From positions 1-64,000 of the forward strand of contig JBBRZN010000007.1 in assembly GCA_038236705.1 (NCBI GenBank): DNA of 64,000 nt, written 5' to 3'. A program made the translations under genes and the position numbers. Origin of the DNA: AC-32 sp038236705. Lineage in GTDB: Bacteria > Actinomycetota > Thermoleophilia > Gaiellales > Gaiellaceae. Each line of letters begins with the position of its first letter. The stretch's first letter is position 1. The notes below the pieces were generated by a model, which made no database searches, was not told where the DNA came from, and saw nothing but the letters and a program-made list of their open reading frames with translations. This document shows, in pieces, positions 32,318-40,247 of this stretch.

Positions 32318-32891
32318 TGATCTCCTCCGCGATCTCCCTGGGCGGCCGCGTGCCGTCGATGGTCGTGATCCGCTGCGGGAAGAACTCCGCGAGCTCGCGG
32401 TAGGCCGCGTCGACCCGATCGCGGAAGTCGTCGTCCTCGCGCTCGATGCGGTCGCGGCCCTCGCCGACGCGCCGCGCCGACTCCCGCGGGTCGACCAGCA
32501 GCAGGAAGGTCCGGTCGGGAAGCAATCCGCGGATCGCCTGCAGGTTGAGCTCGAGCACGCGCTCGAGGCCGAGGCCGCGCGCGATGCCCTGATAGGCGAG
32601 CGAGGAGTCGAGGTAGCGGTCGCAGACGACGTCGGCTCCGCGCTCGAGGCCGGGCGCGATCACGTCCTCGACGAGCTGCGACCGCGCGGCGAGGAACAGC
32701 GCCGTCTCCGCCCAGGGCACGACCTTCGCGTCGGCGAGCAGGAGCCCGCGGATCCGCTCGCCGAGCTCGGTGCCGCCGGGCTCGCGCGTCGACACCACGT
32801 CGCGTCCGTCGGCGGAGAGCGCCTCGGAGAGGAGATTCGCCTGGGTCGTCTTGCCGGAGCCGTCGAGCCCTTCGAACGTGATGAACACCAT
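32292..32891 (-). CDS. tmk: Thymidylate kinase
   Basis: Tmk phosphorylates dTMP to dTDP. The 199-residue protein has the P-loop FEGLDGSGKTTQANLL, the DR(Y/H) motif in VVCDRYLDSSLAYQG and the REPGGTELGE dTMP-binding segment. It complements ThyX, encoded about 30 kb away, in the dTTP pathway. The ATG at 32889-32891 overlaps a possible ATG of the divergent epimerase on the other strand (CATG). Confidence 0.94.
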   Translation of the reverse strand: MVFITFEGLDGSGKTTQANLLSEALSADGRDVVSTREPGGTELGERIRGLLLADAKVVPWAETALFLAARSQLVEDVIAPGLERGADVVCDRYLDSSLAYQGIARGLGLERVLELNLQAIRGLLPDRTFLLLVDPRESARRVGEGRDRIEREDDDFRDRVDAAYRELAEFFPQRITTIDGTRPPREIAEEIIGELRQHS

Positions 32892-32907
32892 GTCTAGGAT
32901 ACGAGCC

Positions 32908-33810
32908 TTGCGGGCGATCGTCACAGGGGGCGCGGGGTTCATCGGCTCGCATGTCGTCGAGGCGTTGCTCGCGCGCGGCGACGAGGTGGTCGCGCTCGAC
33001 GATCTCTCGAACGGCAAGCGCGAGAACGTGCCCGAGGGCGCGCGGCTCGTCGTGGCCGACATCCGCGAGCCGTTGGACAAGGATTTCGACGACGTGCGTC
33101 CCGAGGTCTGCTTCCACCTCGGCGCACAGGTAGACGTGCGCGTGTCGGTCGAGCGACCGGCGCTCGACGCCGGCGTGAACGTCGTGGGCACGATCCGCGT
33201 GCTCGAGGCCGCACGGCGCCACGACACGCAGGTGGTCTTCAGCTCCACCGGCGGCGCGATCTACGGCGAGTGCGACGGGCCCGCCCCGGAGGACGCGGAG
33301 CGCCGGCCGCTCGCGCCCTACGGCGTCTCGAAGCTCGCGGGCGAGGAGTACCTGGCCGCCTACAACCGGCTCTACGGCACGCGTCACGTGTCGCTGCGCT
33401 TCGGCAACGTCTACGGGCCGAGGCAGGACCCACACGGCGAGGCGGGCGTGGTGGCGATCTTCTTCGGGAAGCTCGCGGCGAGAGAGCCGCCGAAGATCTT
33501 CGGCGACGGGAGCCAGACGCGCGACTACGTCTACGCGGGCGACGTGGCGCGGGCGACGCTGGCCGCGGCCGGGCAGGACGGCGGCGTGTTCAACGTCGGC
33601 ACCGGCCAGGAGACCTCGGTGCTCGAGCTGTATGAGCTCTGCCGGCGCGTGGCCGGCGCCGAACTCGAGCCCGAGCAGGCGCCCGCGCGCCTCGGGGAGC
33701 TTCAGCGCAGCGTGCTCGACGTCTCGCGCGCGGAGCGGGAGCTCGGCTGGCGGCCGGAAATGCGGCTCGAAGAAGGTCTCCGGCAAACCTGGGAGTCGAT
33801 CTCGAGCTAG
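32908..33810 (+). CDS. UDP-glucose 4-epimerase-like SDR
   Basis: The TTG at 32908 gives MRAIVTGGAGFIGSHVVEALL, the canonical start of GalE-like enzymes. An ATG at 32890 adds six residues and would overlap the tmk start. Motifs include the NAD-binding GGAGFIG, SSTGGAIYGECD, the catalytic YGVSK (YxxxK) and RFGNVYGPRQDPHG. It probably interconverts a UDP-sugar for cell-surface polysaccharide. It is the third epimerase of this type in the window, none in a complete sugar operon. Confidence 0.87.
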   Translation: MRAIVTGGAGFIGSHVVEALLARGDEVVALDDLSNGKRENVPEGARLVVADIREPLDKDFDDVRPEVCFHLGAQVDVRVSVERPALDAGVNVVGTIRVLEAARRHDTQVVFSSTGGAIYGECDGPAPEDAERRPLAPYGVSKLAGEEYLAAYNRLYGTRHVSLRFGNVYGPRQDPHGEAGVVAIFFGKLAAREPPKIFGDGSQTRDYVYAGDVARATLAAAGQDGGVFNVGTGQETSVLELYELCRRVAGAELEPEQAPARLGELQRSVLDVSRAERELGWRPEMRLEEGLRQTWESISS

Positions 33811-33849
33811 AAGGAGCTGCCGCGGTGACGGCGAATCGAACGATCCGCC

Positions 33850-34338
33850 GTGGAGCACGCTCTTACCACCCAATCAGGCCATCCCTGGCGCACGATCGCG
33901 GTCGTGGCCGCTGGGATCGCCACGCTCGAGCTGTTCGGGCTCGTCATCGTCGGCGTGACGCTGATCGCCAAGCCCGTGATGCATCGCGCGCAGGCCGAAG
34001 CCTCTGCCGCGCCGGCGAAGCACCAGCAGACGGGAACCCCGAAACGGCCCCTCCTTCCGCGCGGCTCGATCTCCGTCACCGTCCTGAACGGCAACGGCCT
34101 TGCGGGAGCCGCGGCGGCGCAGGCCTCGCGTGTGCGCGCGCGTGGATATGTCGTGGGTGAGGTCGGCAACGCGCCCCGGACGGGCTACGGCCGAAGTGTC
34201 GTCATGTACCGGATTGGCCGCCGCCCGGAGGCTCTGCGCCTCGCGCGCGACCTGCAGATCCGCCTCGTCTCACCGCTGGACGGCCTGCGTCCGCGCGACC
34301 TGCTCGGCGCCCAGCTCGCGGTCGTCGTCGGCGGCTAG
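33850..34338 (+). CDS. Membrane-anchored LytR C-terminal domain protein
   Basis: This 162-residue protein from a GTG start has one membrane helix (IAVVAAGIATLELFGLVIVGV), a Pro/Lys-rich linker and a LytR_C domain recognised by SVTVLNGNGLAGAAAAQASR and the AQLAVVVGG end. The domain lies outside the cell and is found alone or attached to LCP cell-wall ligases. Its exact role is unknown; no catalytic LCP domain is present. It is followed by a palindrome-rich spacer. Confidence 0.8.
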   Translation: MEHALTTQSGHPWRTIAVVAAGIATLELFGLVIVGVTLIAKPVMHRAQAEASAAPAKHQQTGTPKRPLLPRGSISVTVLNGNGLAGAAAAQASRVRARGYVVGEVGNAPRTGYGRSVVMYRIGRRPEALRLARDLQIRLVSPLDGLRPRDLLGAQLAVVVGG

Positions 34339-34351
34339 CGCGGGTTCCGAC

Positions 34352-34464
34352 ACGGTGTCTGACACCGTTCGGTCCCGAGCCGGCGGTGGGAATTCCCTGC
34401 AATCCGCCGGGCGGTGACACTCTCGTCACGTTCTCGTGACGCTTTCGAGCTGGTGTCTGACACC
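34352..34464. repeat. Cluster of palindromes with GGTGTC-n-GACACC units
   Basis: Two copies of the dyad GGTGTCTGACACC lie about 100 bases apart (stem ACGGTGTC/GACACCGT at 34352-34368; GGTGTC/GACACC at 34452-34464). Between them are GGGAATTCCC (34387-34396) and a hairpin CGTCACG-TTCT-CGTGACG (34427-34444). The same dyad, as AACGGTGTCAGACACCGTT, occurs at 51311-51329. The spacer lies between the LytR_C gene and a methyltransferase. It may be a REP-like element or repeated operator; which one cannot be told from sequence. Confidence 0.7.
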
Positions 34465-34490
34465 GGGGCTTCGGGGCCTATGATCTGGCC

Positions 34491-35216
34491 GTGGCCGGGG
34501 ATGAGCGCAAGCAGGCGGAGATCGACTACCCCCAGGCCGTCGGCGAGGAGGGCCGCGACTGGATCCGCGGCAAGCCGTTCGGGAACGACCCGCGCGAGTC
34601 GGCCCGTTTCCTGATCGACTTCGGCTACGTCCTCCAGCTGCTCGACCTCCACGCCGGCACGAGCCTCGTCGAGCTCGGCTGCGGCTCCGGCTGGATGAGC
34701 CGCTTCGCCGCCCGCCACGGAGTCCATGCGGAGGGCTACGACATCTCGCCCGAGATGATCGAGATCGCGCGCGAGCAGGCGGCCGCCGAGAACCTCGACG
34801 TGCGCTTCGAGGCAGCCGACATGGAGCAGCTCGACCTCGGCCGCCGCTTCGACGCCTGCCTGCTCTACGACGCCCTCCACCACAGCCGGCGTGCCGACCT
34901 CGTCCTCGCCAGCGCCCACCGAGCCCTCAAGCCCGGCGGCCGCCTGCTGCTCGCCGAGCCCAACTGGAAGCAGCGCTTCCAGGGGCGCGACGCCTCCGCG
35001 GAGTACGGCGTCAGCGAGCTCGGCTACAGCCCGCGCAAGCTCAAGAAGCTCCTACGCGAGGCCGGCTTCACCGACATCCGCCGCTTCCACAACAACCGCA
35101 AGCGCCTCTTCTCGAACTCCCCGCGCGAAACCGCCGCCCACCTCGCCGAGCCGTTCGTCTACCGGTTGCTCGCGCCTTTCTGGACGCAGATCTGGCTCAG
35201 GGCGCGAGCTTCGTGA
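34491..35216 (+). CDS. Class I SAM-dependent methyltransferase
   Basis: This 241-residue protein starts at a GTG and has the SAM-binding motif SLVELGCGSGWMSRFAARHG, the acidic YDISPEMIEIAREQA segment, CLLYDALHHSRRADLVL and the KPGGRLLLAEPNWKQRF motif. The terminal region (LAEPFVYRLLAPFWTQIWL) suggests membrane contact or a bulky lipid or glycan substrate, but the target is unknown. Its 3' end overlaps the convergent O-antigen ligase gene by 20 bases. Confidence 0.85.
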   Translation: MAGDERKQAEIDYPQAVGEEGRDWIRGKPFGNDPRESARFLIDFGYVLQLLDLHAGTSLVELGCGSGWMSRFAARHGVHAEGYDISPEMIEIAREQAAAENLDVRFEAADMEQLDLGRRFDACLLYDALHHSRRADLVLASAHRALKPGGRLLLAEPNWKQRFQGRDASAEYGVSELGYSPRKLKKLLREAGFTDIRRFHNNRKRLFSNSPRETAAHLAEPFVYRLLAPFWTQIWLRARAS

Positions 35217-37119
35217 CCGCCGCGAGCTCCTCCTGAGCCTGTGAGCCCTGCGGGTCGAGCTCGACCGCGCGCTTCAGCGCCGGGATCGCGCGACCGTAGT
35301 CCTGCTGGCCCTGCTCGAACTTGCCGAGGTAGTACCACGCACGCCAGTTGAGCGGCTGGAGCTTCACCCCGTCGATATAGAGCTGCCGCGCTCCCTGGAA
35401 GTCGCCGAGCTGCACGAGTGCCGCCGCCTGCCAGAACAGCGGGTCGAGCGCGAGCGGGTTCAGCGACCGCGCGTCCCGGGCGTCGCGGTACGCCTGCTGC
35501 GGCCGCCCGTCGGCGAGCGCCGAGATCGCGGCTTCGGTGTCCCGCTTGGCAAACCACGGCGTGAGCAGCGAAAGCGCGATCGCCACGGCCGCCACCACCG
35601 GCAACGGCGCCAGCCACGGCCGCGACTCGTCCCGCACCACGCCGCCGCCCAGCAGCACGCCGACGCTCATGAAGAACGGCGCGCTCACCGCGACGAAGTC
35701 CCAGTCGAAGTCCACCAGCGAATGCAGCAGGTACGCGACCGCGAGCACGGATAACGCCACCGCCGCATCGACCCCCTCCAACCGCCGCACCGCTCGCACC
35801 ACCCCCAGCGCGGCGGCGGCCAGGAACCCGAGGAACAGCAGCAGCCCGACGATCCCGGTCTCACTGAGGAACTGCAACGGAACGTTATGCGGCTCGGTCA
35901 CGACGATGCTGTTCGTCCGCAACAGCCGGTGCGTCAGCTCGAAGGTGCCGGTGCCGGTCCCGTGCAGCGGCTGCTTCTCGAACGCCTGCCAGGCCTCCTT
36001 CCACCAGAGCCAGCGGCTCGACGAGCTCGCGTTGATGATGCGGCCGGGACCCTCCTGCGCGCCCGCGTTCGTCGGCTGCGCGGCGAACTCCTTGAACCAC
36101 CCCTGCGGCTTGGACTCGACCGCGAGCACGATCAATCCGGCCGCCACGCCGACCACCAACACGGCGAGCGCCGCCTGACCCACGAGCAGCCGGCGCCGGT
36201 CGCTCAGCGGACGCCGCTCCTCCACGAGCGAGCCCAGGTACGCGAGCGCCCCCACGGCCAGGGCCGCCAACAGGAACACGACCGCGAACCACGCGCCGTC
36301 GTGCGCGCGGACCGACGACGCCTGCCCGTCCTCCGCCAACCCCGGCCGCGAGAACGCCCAAACGGCCACGCCCAGCGCCGCACCGCCGCCGAGCAGCAGC
36401 GCCGCCGCGCTCTCCACCCGCGGCCGGCCGAGCACGAGCCAGAGCACGATCGCGACGCCACCGGCGAGCACCCCACCGCGCGAGTAGGTGAGCAGCAGGC
36501 CCACCACGAGCGCGTAGGCGTAGACGACCCCGAGCGCCCGGAGCCAGTGCGCGTGCTCCCGGCGGACCGCGAGCCACAGCGCCAGCGGCAGCGCCATCGC
36601 GAAGAGCAGCGCAAGCGCGTTCCAGTACCCGAGCGGCGCGCTCAGCCGCGCGACCCGCCCAGTGTCCGACCCGATCGCGGGCACCGCCTTCGTCAGCAAG
36701 GCCCAGCCGAGCGGCAAGGCGAGCGCCACAGCGAGCACGTATGCCCAGGCGCTCGCCGCCCGCGGCACGAACGAACCCACCGCAACCCCCACCGCCGCGA
36801 GCGCCAGGTACACGAGCCCGCGGTTGAAGTAGTCCCACGAGCGGGCGAGCTCGATCGACCAGAGCACCGAGACCCCGTTCCAGGCGACGAAGGCCACCAG
36901 CAGCGACAGCGCCACCGCCGCCTCCCGCGAAAGCGCCGGGCGCGGCAGCCCGAGGAACGCGCAGGCTCCCACGACGGCCGCCACCACAACCGCGGCGAGC
37001 CCGACCCAGACGAGGCGTCCGTTCGACGAGCCCGCCGAGAACAGTGTCGAGACCGCTACGAGGAGGCCTCCGGCACCGAGCAGCGATGGCGCCGCCCAGC
37101 GATCGAAAGCCCTGCGCAT
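35197..37119 (-). CDS. O-antigen ligase-like (Wzy/WaaL) membrane protein with TPR tail
   Basis: This 640-residue protein has about 11-12 membrane helices. The large outer loop holds the Wzy_C pattern (RWLWWKEAWQAFEKQPLHGT, then VTEPHNVPLQFLSETGIVGLL). A C-terminal soluble part carries TPR-like repeats (LNWRAWYYLGKFEQGQQDYG). Proteins of this type polymerise or ligate lipid-linked glycans at the outer face of the membrane. A GTG or ATG near 37119 starts the reading. The neighbouring methyltransferase and epimerase fit surface glycan work, but no full cluster is present. Confidence 0.85.
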   Translation of the reverse strand: MRRAFDRWAAPSLLGAGGLLVAVSTLFSAGSSNGRLVWVGLAAVVVAAVVGACAFLGLPRPALSREAAVALSLLVAFVAWNGVSVLWSIELARSWDYFNRGLVYLALAAVGVAVGSFVPRAASAWAYVLAVALALPLGWALLTKAVPAIGSDTGRVARLSAPLGYWNALALLFAMALPLALWLAVRREHAHWLRALGVVYAYALVVGLLLTYSRGGVLAGGVAIVLWLVLGRPRVESAAALLLGGGAALGVAVWAFSRPGLAEDGQASSVRAHDGAWFAVVFLLAALAVGALAYLGSLVEERRPLSDRRRLLVGQAALAVLVVGVAAGLIVLAVESKPQGWFKEFAAQPTNAGAQEGPGRIINASSSSRWLWWKEAWQAFEKQPLHGTGTGTFELTHRLLRTNSIVVTEPHNVPLQFLSETGIVGLLLFLGFLAAAALGVVRAVRRLEGVDAAVALSVLAVAYLLHSLVDFDWDFVAVSAPFFMSVGVLLGGGVVRDESRPWLAPLPVVAAVAIALSLLTPWFAKRDTEAAISALADGRPQQAYRDARDARSLNPLALDPLFWQAAALVQLGDFQGARQLYIDGVKLQPLNWRAWYYLGKFEQGQQDYGRAIPALKRAVELDPQGSQAQEELAAVTKLAP

Positions 37120-37242
37120 CAGGTGCGGAGGCTAACATCCACTCACGCCGAATCTCGTGTTTACAACTTGTTTACGCGACCAACACTCCCGCCACAAGGA
37201 CGGTCTTCAGACTCCAGTAACGGCCTTAGGCCGAGCCATCAC

Positions 37243-37779
37243 ATGCGCAACCGTCCCGCCGCCACAATCTCGCTCCTCACCGCTCTCGTAGCAGCCGTTG
37301 TCCTGCTCCTGGCCTTGCCGGGGCAGGCGGCCGCCGCGACGCCGTGCTGGAAGAGTGTGATGAACGACTGGCTGAAGGACGGCCGCATCGACGGGACCTA
37401 CTCGGTGAAGTGCTACCAGCAGGCGCTGAAGAACGTGCCGGAGGACCTGCGCGACTACTCCAACATCACCGACGTGATCCAGGCGGCGATGCAGGACGCC
37501 ATCAGCAACCCCTCCAAGACGGGAACCGGCAACGGCCCGGGAGAAACCCCGGGCGGCCCCGCGAACGGTAAGCCCCGCACGACCCAGGGCGTCCCTCCGG
37601 CCTCGTACTACCGCCGGGGTATCGACAGCCTCGGCACGACCAAGGCAGACTCGCTGCCGATCCCTCTCCTGGTCCTCGCCGGCCTCGGCAGCCTCTTGCT
37701 CCTGACCGCCGGCGGCCTCGCCGGCGCCAAGCGCTTCAGGGCCGTCCGCGGCCGCCCGAAGCCGCCACCAGAAGCCTAA
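37243..37779 (+). CDS. Secreted protein with C-terminal membrane anchor
   Basis: The ATG at 37243 gives 178 residues: a signal peptide (AATISLLTALVAAVVLLLAL, cleaved near AAA), a small domain with two cysteines (ATPCWKSVMNDW and SVKCYQQALKNV), a Gly/Pro linker (NGPGETPGGPANG), then a hydrophobic segment (IPLLVLAGLGSLLLLTAGGL) and a basic tail. The design, leader-domain-linker-helix-Arg tail, suits a surface protein held in the membrane. No family is named. Longer readings from upstream are antisense to the ligase gene and not used. Confidence 0.75.
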   Translation: MRNRPAATISLLTALVAAVVLLLALPGQAAAATPCWKSVMNDWLKDGRIDGTYSVKCYQQALKNVPEDLRDYSNITDVIQAAMQDAISNPSKTGTGNGPGETPGGPANGKPRTTQGVPPASYYRRGIDSLGTTKADSLPIPLLVLAGLGSLLLLTAGGLAGAKRFRAVRGRPKPPPEA

Positions 37780-40241
37780 GAAGCCGCGCCCTTCAGCGCC
37801 TCCGAGACCGCCGCCTCGAACGACAGTCGGCGACCGTCCTCGCATGCGCGCTCGAACTCCGGTCCGTCTGCGGCCAAAACAGGTTCCGCGTACTTCTCCC
37901 GCTCGGCCTCCCACTGGCCCACGGGCGCACGCTCCGCCTCGGCCTCGAGAGCGCCCCAGAGACGCCCCGCGCGGCCAGCCTCGCCACGGACCGCAGCGTT
38001 CCGCGCGATGTGCGCCAGGGTGAAGATCAGCGACTGCCTGTCGTCGATCTGCCTCGCCAGCTCCAGCGCACGGCGGTCCTTCCTCTCCGACTCGTCGATC
38101 CGGCCGAGCTCGAACTCGCAGTCGGCTCCGTAGGAGACCATGCTCAGCTCCCACCAGGTGAAGCCGACCTCCGCGGACATCTCCTCGCTCCTATCGAACA
38201 GTTCGAGCGCGCGCTCGAAGTCGCGCGCGTCGTGCGCGACGTAGCCGAGCGCGCCGATGGCCTCGGCCTCGCCTCGGGCGGAGCCGAGCTTGCGGAAGAG
38301 CGCCAGGCTCTCCTCCAGCTGCTGCTGTGCCCGCTCGCGTTCCCCGAGCATGAGCGTGTTGATCCCGATCCGGTGGAGAAGCTCCGCGATCCCGGGTTCG
38401 TCCTCTGCCGCGCGAAACAGGGCCAGGCTCTCCTCGTTGGCCCGCTGAGCCTGCTCGAACCTACCGGCCAGGAATGAGCAACCCGCAAAACAGCGGAGCG
38501 CGCGGGCGCGAACGATGTCGGAGACACCGCCCGCCCCGAGCAGCGTCTCGAACCTGCGCATGCCCTCGAACGGATCGGCAATCACCCAGAAATTCTCGAG
38601 CGCGATCGCGAGTTGGAGGGCGAGCTCGAGCTCGCCCGCGGCGGCGAGCCAGTCGATCGCTGCCCGCAGGTTTTCCTGCTCAGGCGGCAGGACGTCGTAG
38701 CGGCGGCCGTAGTCATGCTCGGCGGACATGGCAGCTGACTCCGCTAGCGCGAGAAAGAACTCAGCATGGCCGCGACCGAGCTCGTCCGCCTCGCCGGACT
38801 CATCGAGCCGCTCCCGCGCGTACTCGCGGATGGTTGCGAGCATCGAATAGCGCTCTTCGGCGAAACGCAGGAGGCTCTTGTCGACGAGCGACTGCAGGCC
38901 GTCGAGGTCAGCACCTGCGATCTGCTCGGCGGCCTCGAGCGAGCAGCCGCCTGTAAAGACGGACAGCGCGCGGAAGAGGCGCTGCTCGTCCGACGCGAGC
39001 AGGTCGTAGCTCCACCCGATCGTCGCGCGCAGCGTGCGCTGCCGCTCGGGCGCGTCGCGCGCGCCGCCGATCAGCAGCGGCAAACTCTGCTCCAGCCGCT
39101 CGAGGATCTGCGCGGGCGAGAGCGCCTTCACGCGAGCCGCGGCCAGCTCCAGCGCGAGCGGCAGGTGGTCGAGGCGCCCGCAGATCGCGCGCACCGAGCC
39201 GTCGTCCTCGAACCCCGGCCGGACGGCTCGCGCGCGCGAGAAGAAGAAGCCCACCGCCTCCTGCTCGACGAACGGCGGCACCGGGTACTCCTGCTCGCCC
39301 GAGAGGCGGAGCGGCTCGCGGCTCGTCACGAGCAGCCTCAGCCGCGGGCAGGACGAGAGCAGCGACCCGAGACCAGGCGCCGCCTCGACCACCTGCTCGA
39401 GGTTGTCCAGGACCAAGAGCATTCGCCGGCCGCCGATGTGCTCGGCAAGGTCGTCCTTCGCTCCGATCGTCGAGCCGATCGCCGGCAGGACGAGCTCGGC
39501 GTCGTGAACTGCCTGCAGCCCGATCCACCAGACCCCGTGCTCGTGCTCCTCGACGACCTCCGCGGCAGCCTGCACAGCGAGGCGCGTCTTGCCGGAGCCG
39601 CCGGGACCCGTCAGCGTGAGCAGCCGCACACGCTCCTGGCGCACGAGCCCGAGCAACTCCCCGAGCTCCTTCTCGCGCCCGACGAACGGCGTCGGCTGCA
39701 CAGGCAGGTTCGACTGGTTCAGCGTCTTGAGCGGCGGGAACTCCGCCTCGCCTACCTGGTAGAGCGGCTCGGGCGCCGTCAGATCCTTGAGCCGGTGTGC
39801 CCCGAGCGACCGCAGGTCCCCGGCCTCGACAACGAGCTTCGTCCGCTCGGAAACCAGGATCTGGCCGCCGTGCCCGGCCGAGCAGATGCGAGCCGCCTTG
39901 TGCACGTCGACCCCGACGTAGCCCTCGCCGGTCAGCAGCGGCTCGCCCGTGTGCAGCGCCATCCGCACGCGCACCGACCCCGCCGCCAGCGCTTCCTGCG
40001 CCTCGCGGGCCGCCCGCAACGCTTCCTCCGCGTCGGGAAACGCGACGAAGAACGCGTCCCCCTGGGTGTCGACCTCGACCCCGCCGTGCGCGGCGAACGC
40101 GTCGCGGAGCGCCCGCCGGTGTGAGTCGAGCGACTTCGCGTAGCCCGCGGGCCCGAGCTCGTGCAGCAGCGCCGTCGATCCCTCGATGTCGGTGAAGAGG
40201 AACGTGACGGTGCCGGCCGGAAGCTCGCGCATCGCGTGCAT
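37776..40241 (-). CDS. Cyclase-like / STAND ATPase / TPR regulator (paralog 2)
   Basis: This 821-residue protein has the same order as the gene at 25130-27592: cyclase-like domain (VTFLFTDIEGSTALL, VDTQGDAFFVAF), ATPase with P-loop GPGGSGKT and Walker B MLLVLDNLEQV, then TPR-like repeats. The cyclase transition-state Asn is again replaced by His (VDVHKAARI). Two starts are possible, MHAMRELP or the ATG three codons on. It follows the MMPL gene by six bases on the same strand, so the two are probably co-transcribed. The signal sensed is unknown. Confidence 0.88.
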   Translation of the reverse strand: MHAMRELPAGTVTFLFTDIEGSTALLHELGPAGYAKSLDSHRRALRDAFAAHGGVEVDTQGDAFFVAFPDAEEALRAAREAQEALAAGSVRVRMALHTGEPLLTGEGYVGVDVHKAARICSAGHGGQILVSERTKLVVEAGDLRSLGAHRLKDLTAPEPLYQVGEAEFPPLKTLNQSNLPVQPTPFVGREKELGELLGLVRQERVRLLTLTGPGGSGKTRLAVQAAAEVVEEHEHGVWWIGLQAVHDAELVLPAIGSTIGAKDDLAEHIGGRRMLLVLDNLEQVVEAAPGLGSLLSSCPRLRLLVTSREPLRLSGEQEYPVPPFVEQEAVGFFFSRARAVRPGFEDDGSVRAICGRLDHLPLALELAAARVKALSPAQILERLEQSLPLLIGGARDAPERQRTLRATIGWSYDLLASDEQRLFRALSVFTGGCSLEAAEQIAGADLDGLQSLVDKSLLRFAEERYSMLATIREYARERLDESGEADELGRGHAEFFLALAESAAMSAEHDYGRRYDVLPPEQENLRAAIDWLAAAGELELALQLAIALENFWVIADPFEGMRRFETLLGAGGVSDIVRARALRCFAGCSFLAGRFEQAQRANEESLALFRAAEDEPGIAELLHRIGINTLMLGERERAQQQLEESLALFRKLGSARGEAEAIGALGYVAHDARDFERALELFDRSEEMSAEVGFTWWELSMVSYGADCEFELGRIDESERKDRRALELARQIDDRQSLIFTLAHIARNAAVRGEAGRAGRLWGALEAEAERAPVGQWEAEREKYAEPVLAADGPEFERACEDGRRLSFEAAVSEALKGAAS

Positions 40242-40247
40242 GATCCG

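Noticed and set aside
38766..40124. 452-codon frame antisense to the second STAND regulator
   Set aside because: Shadow of the regulator's codon bias without motifs.
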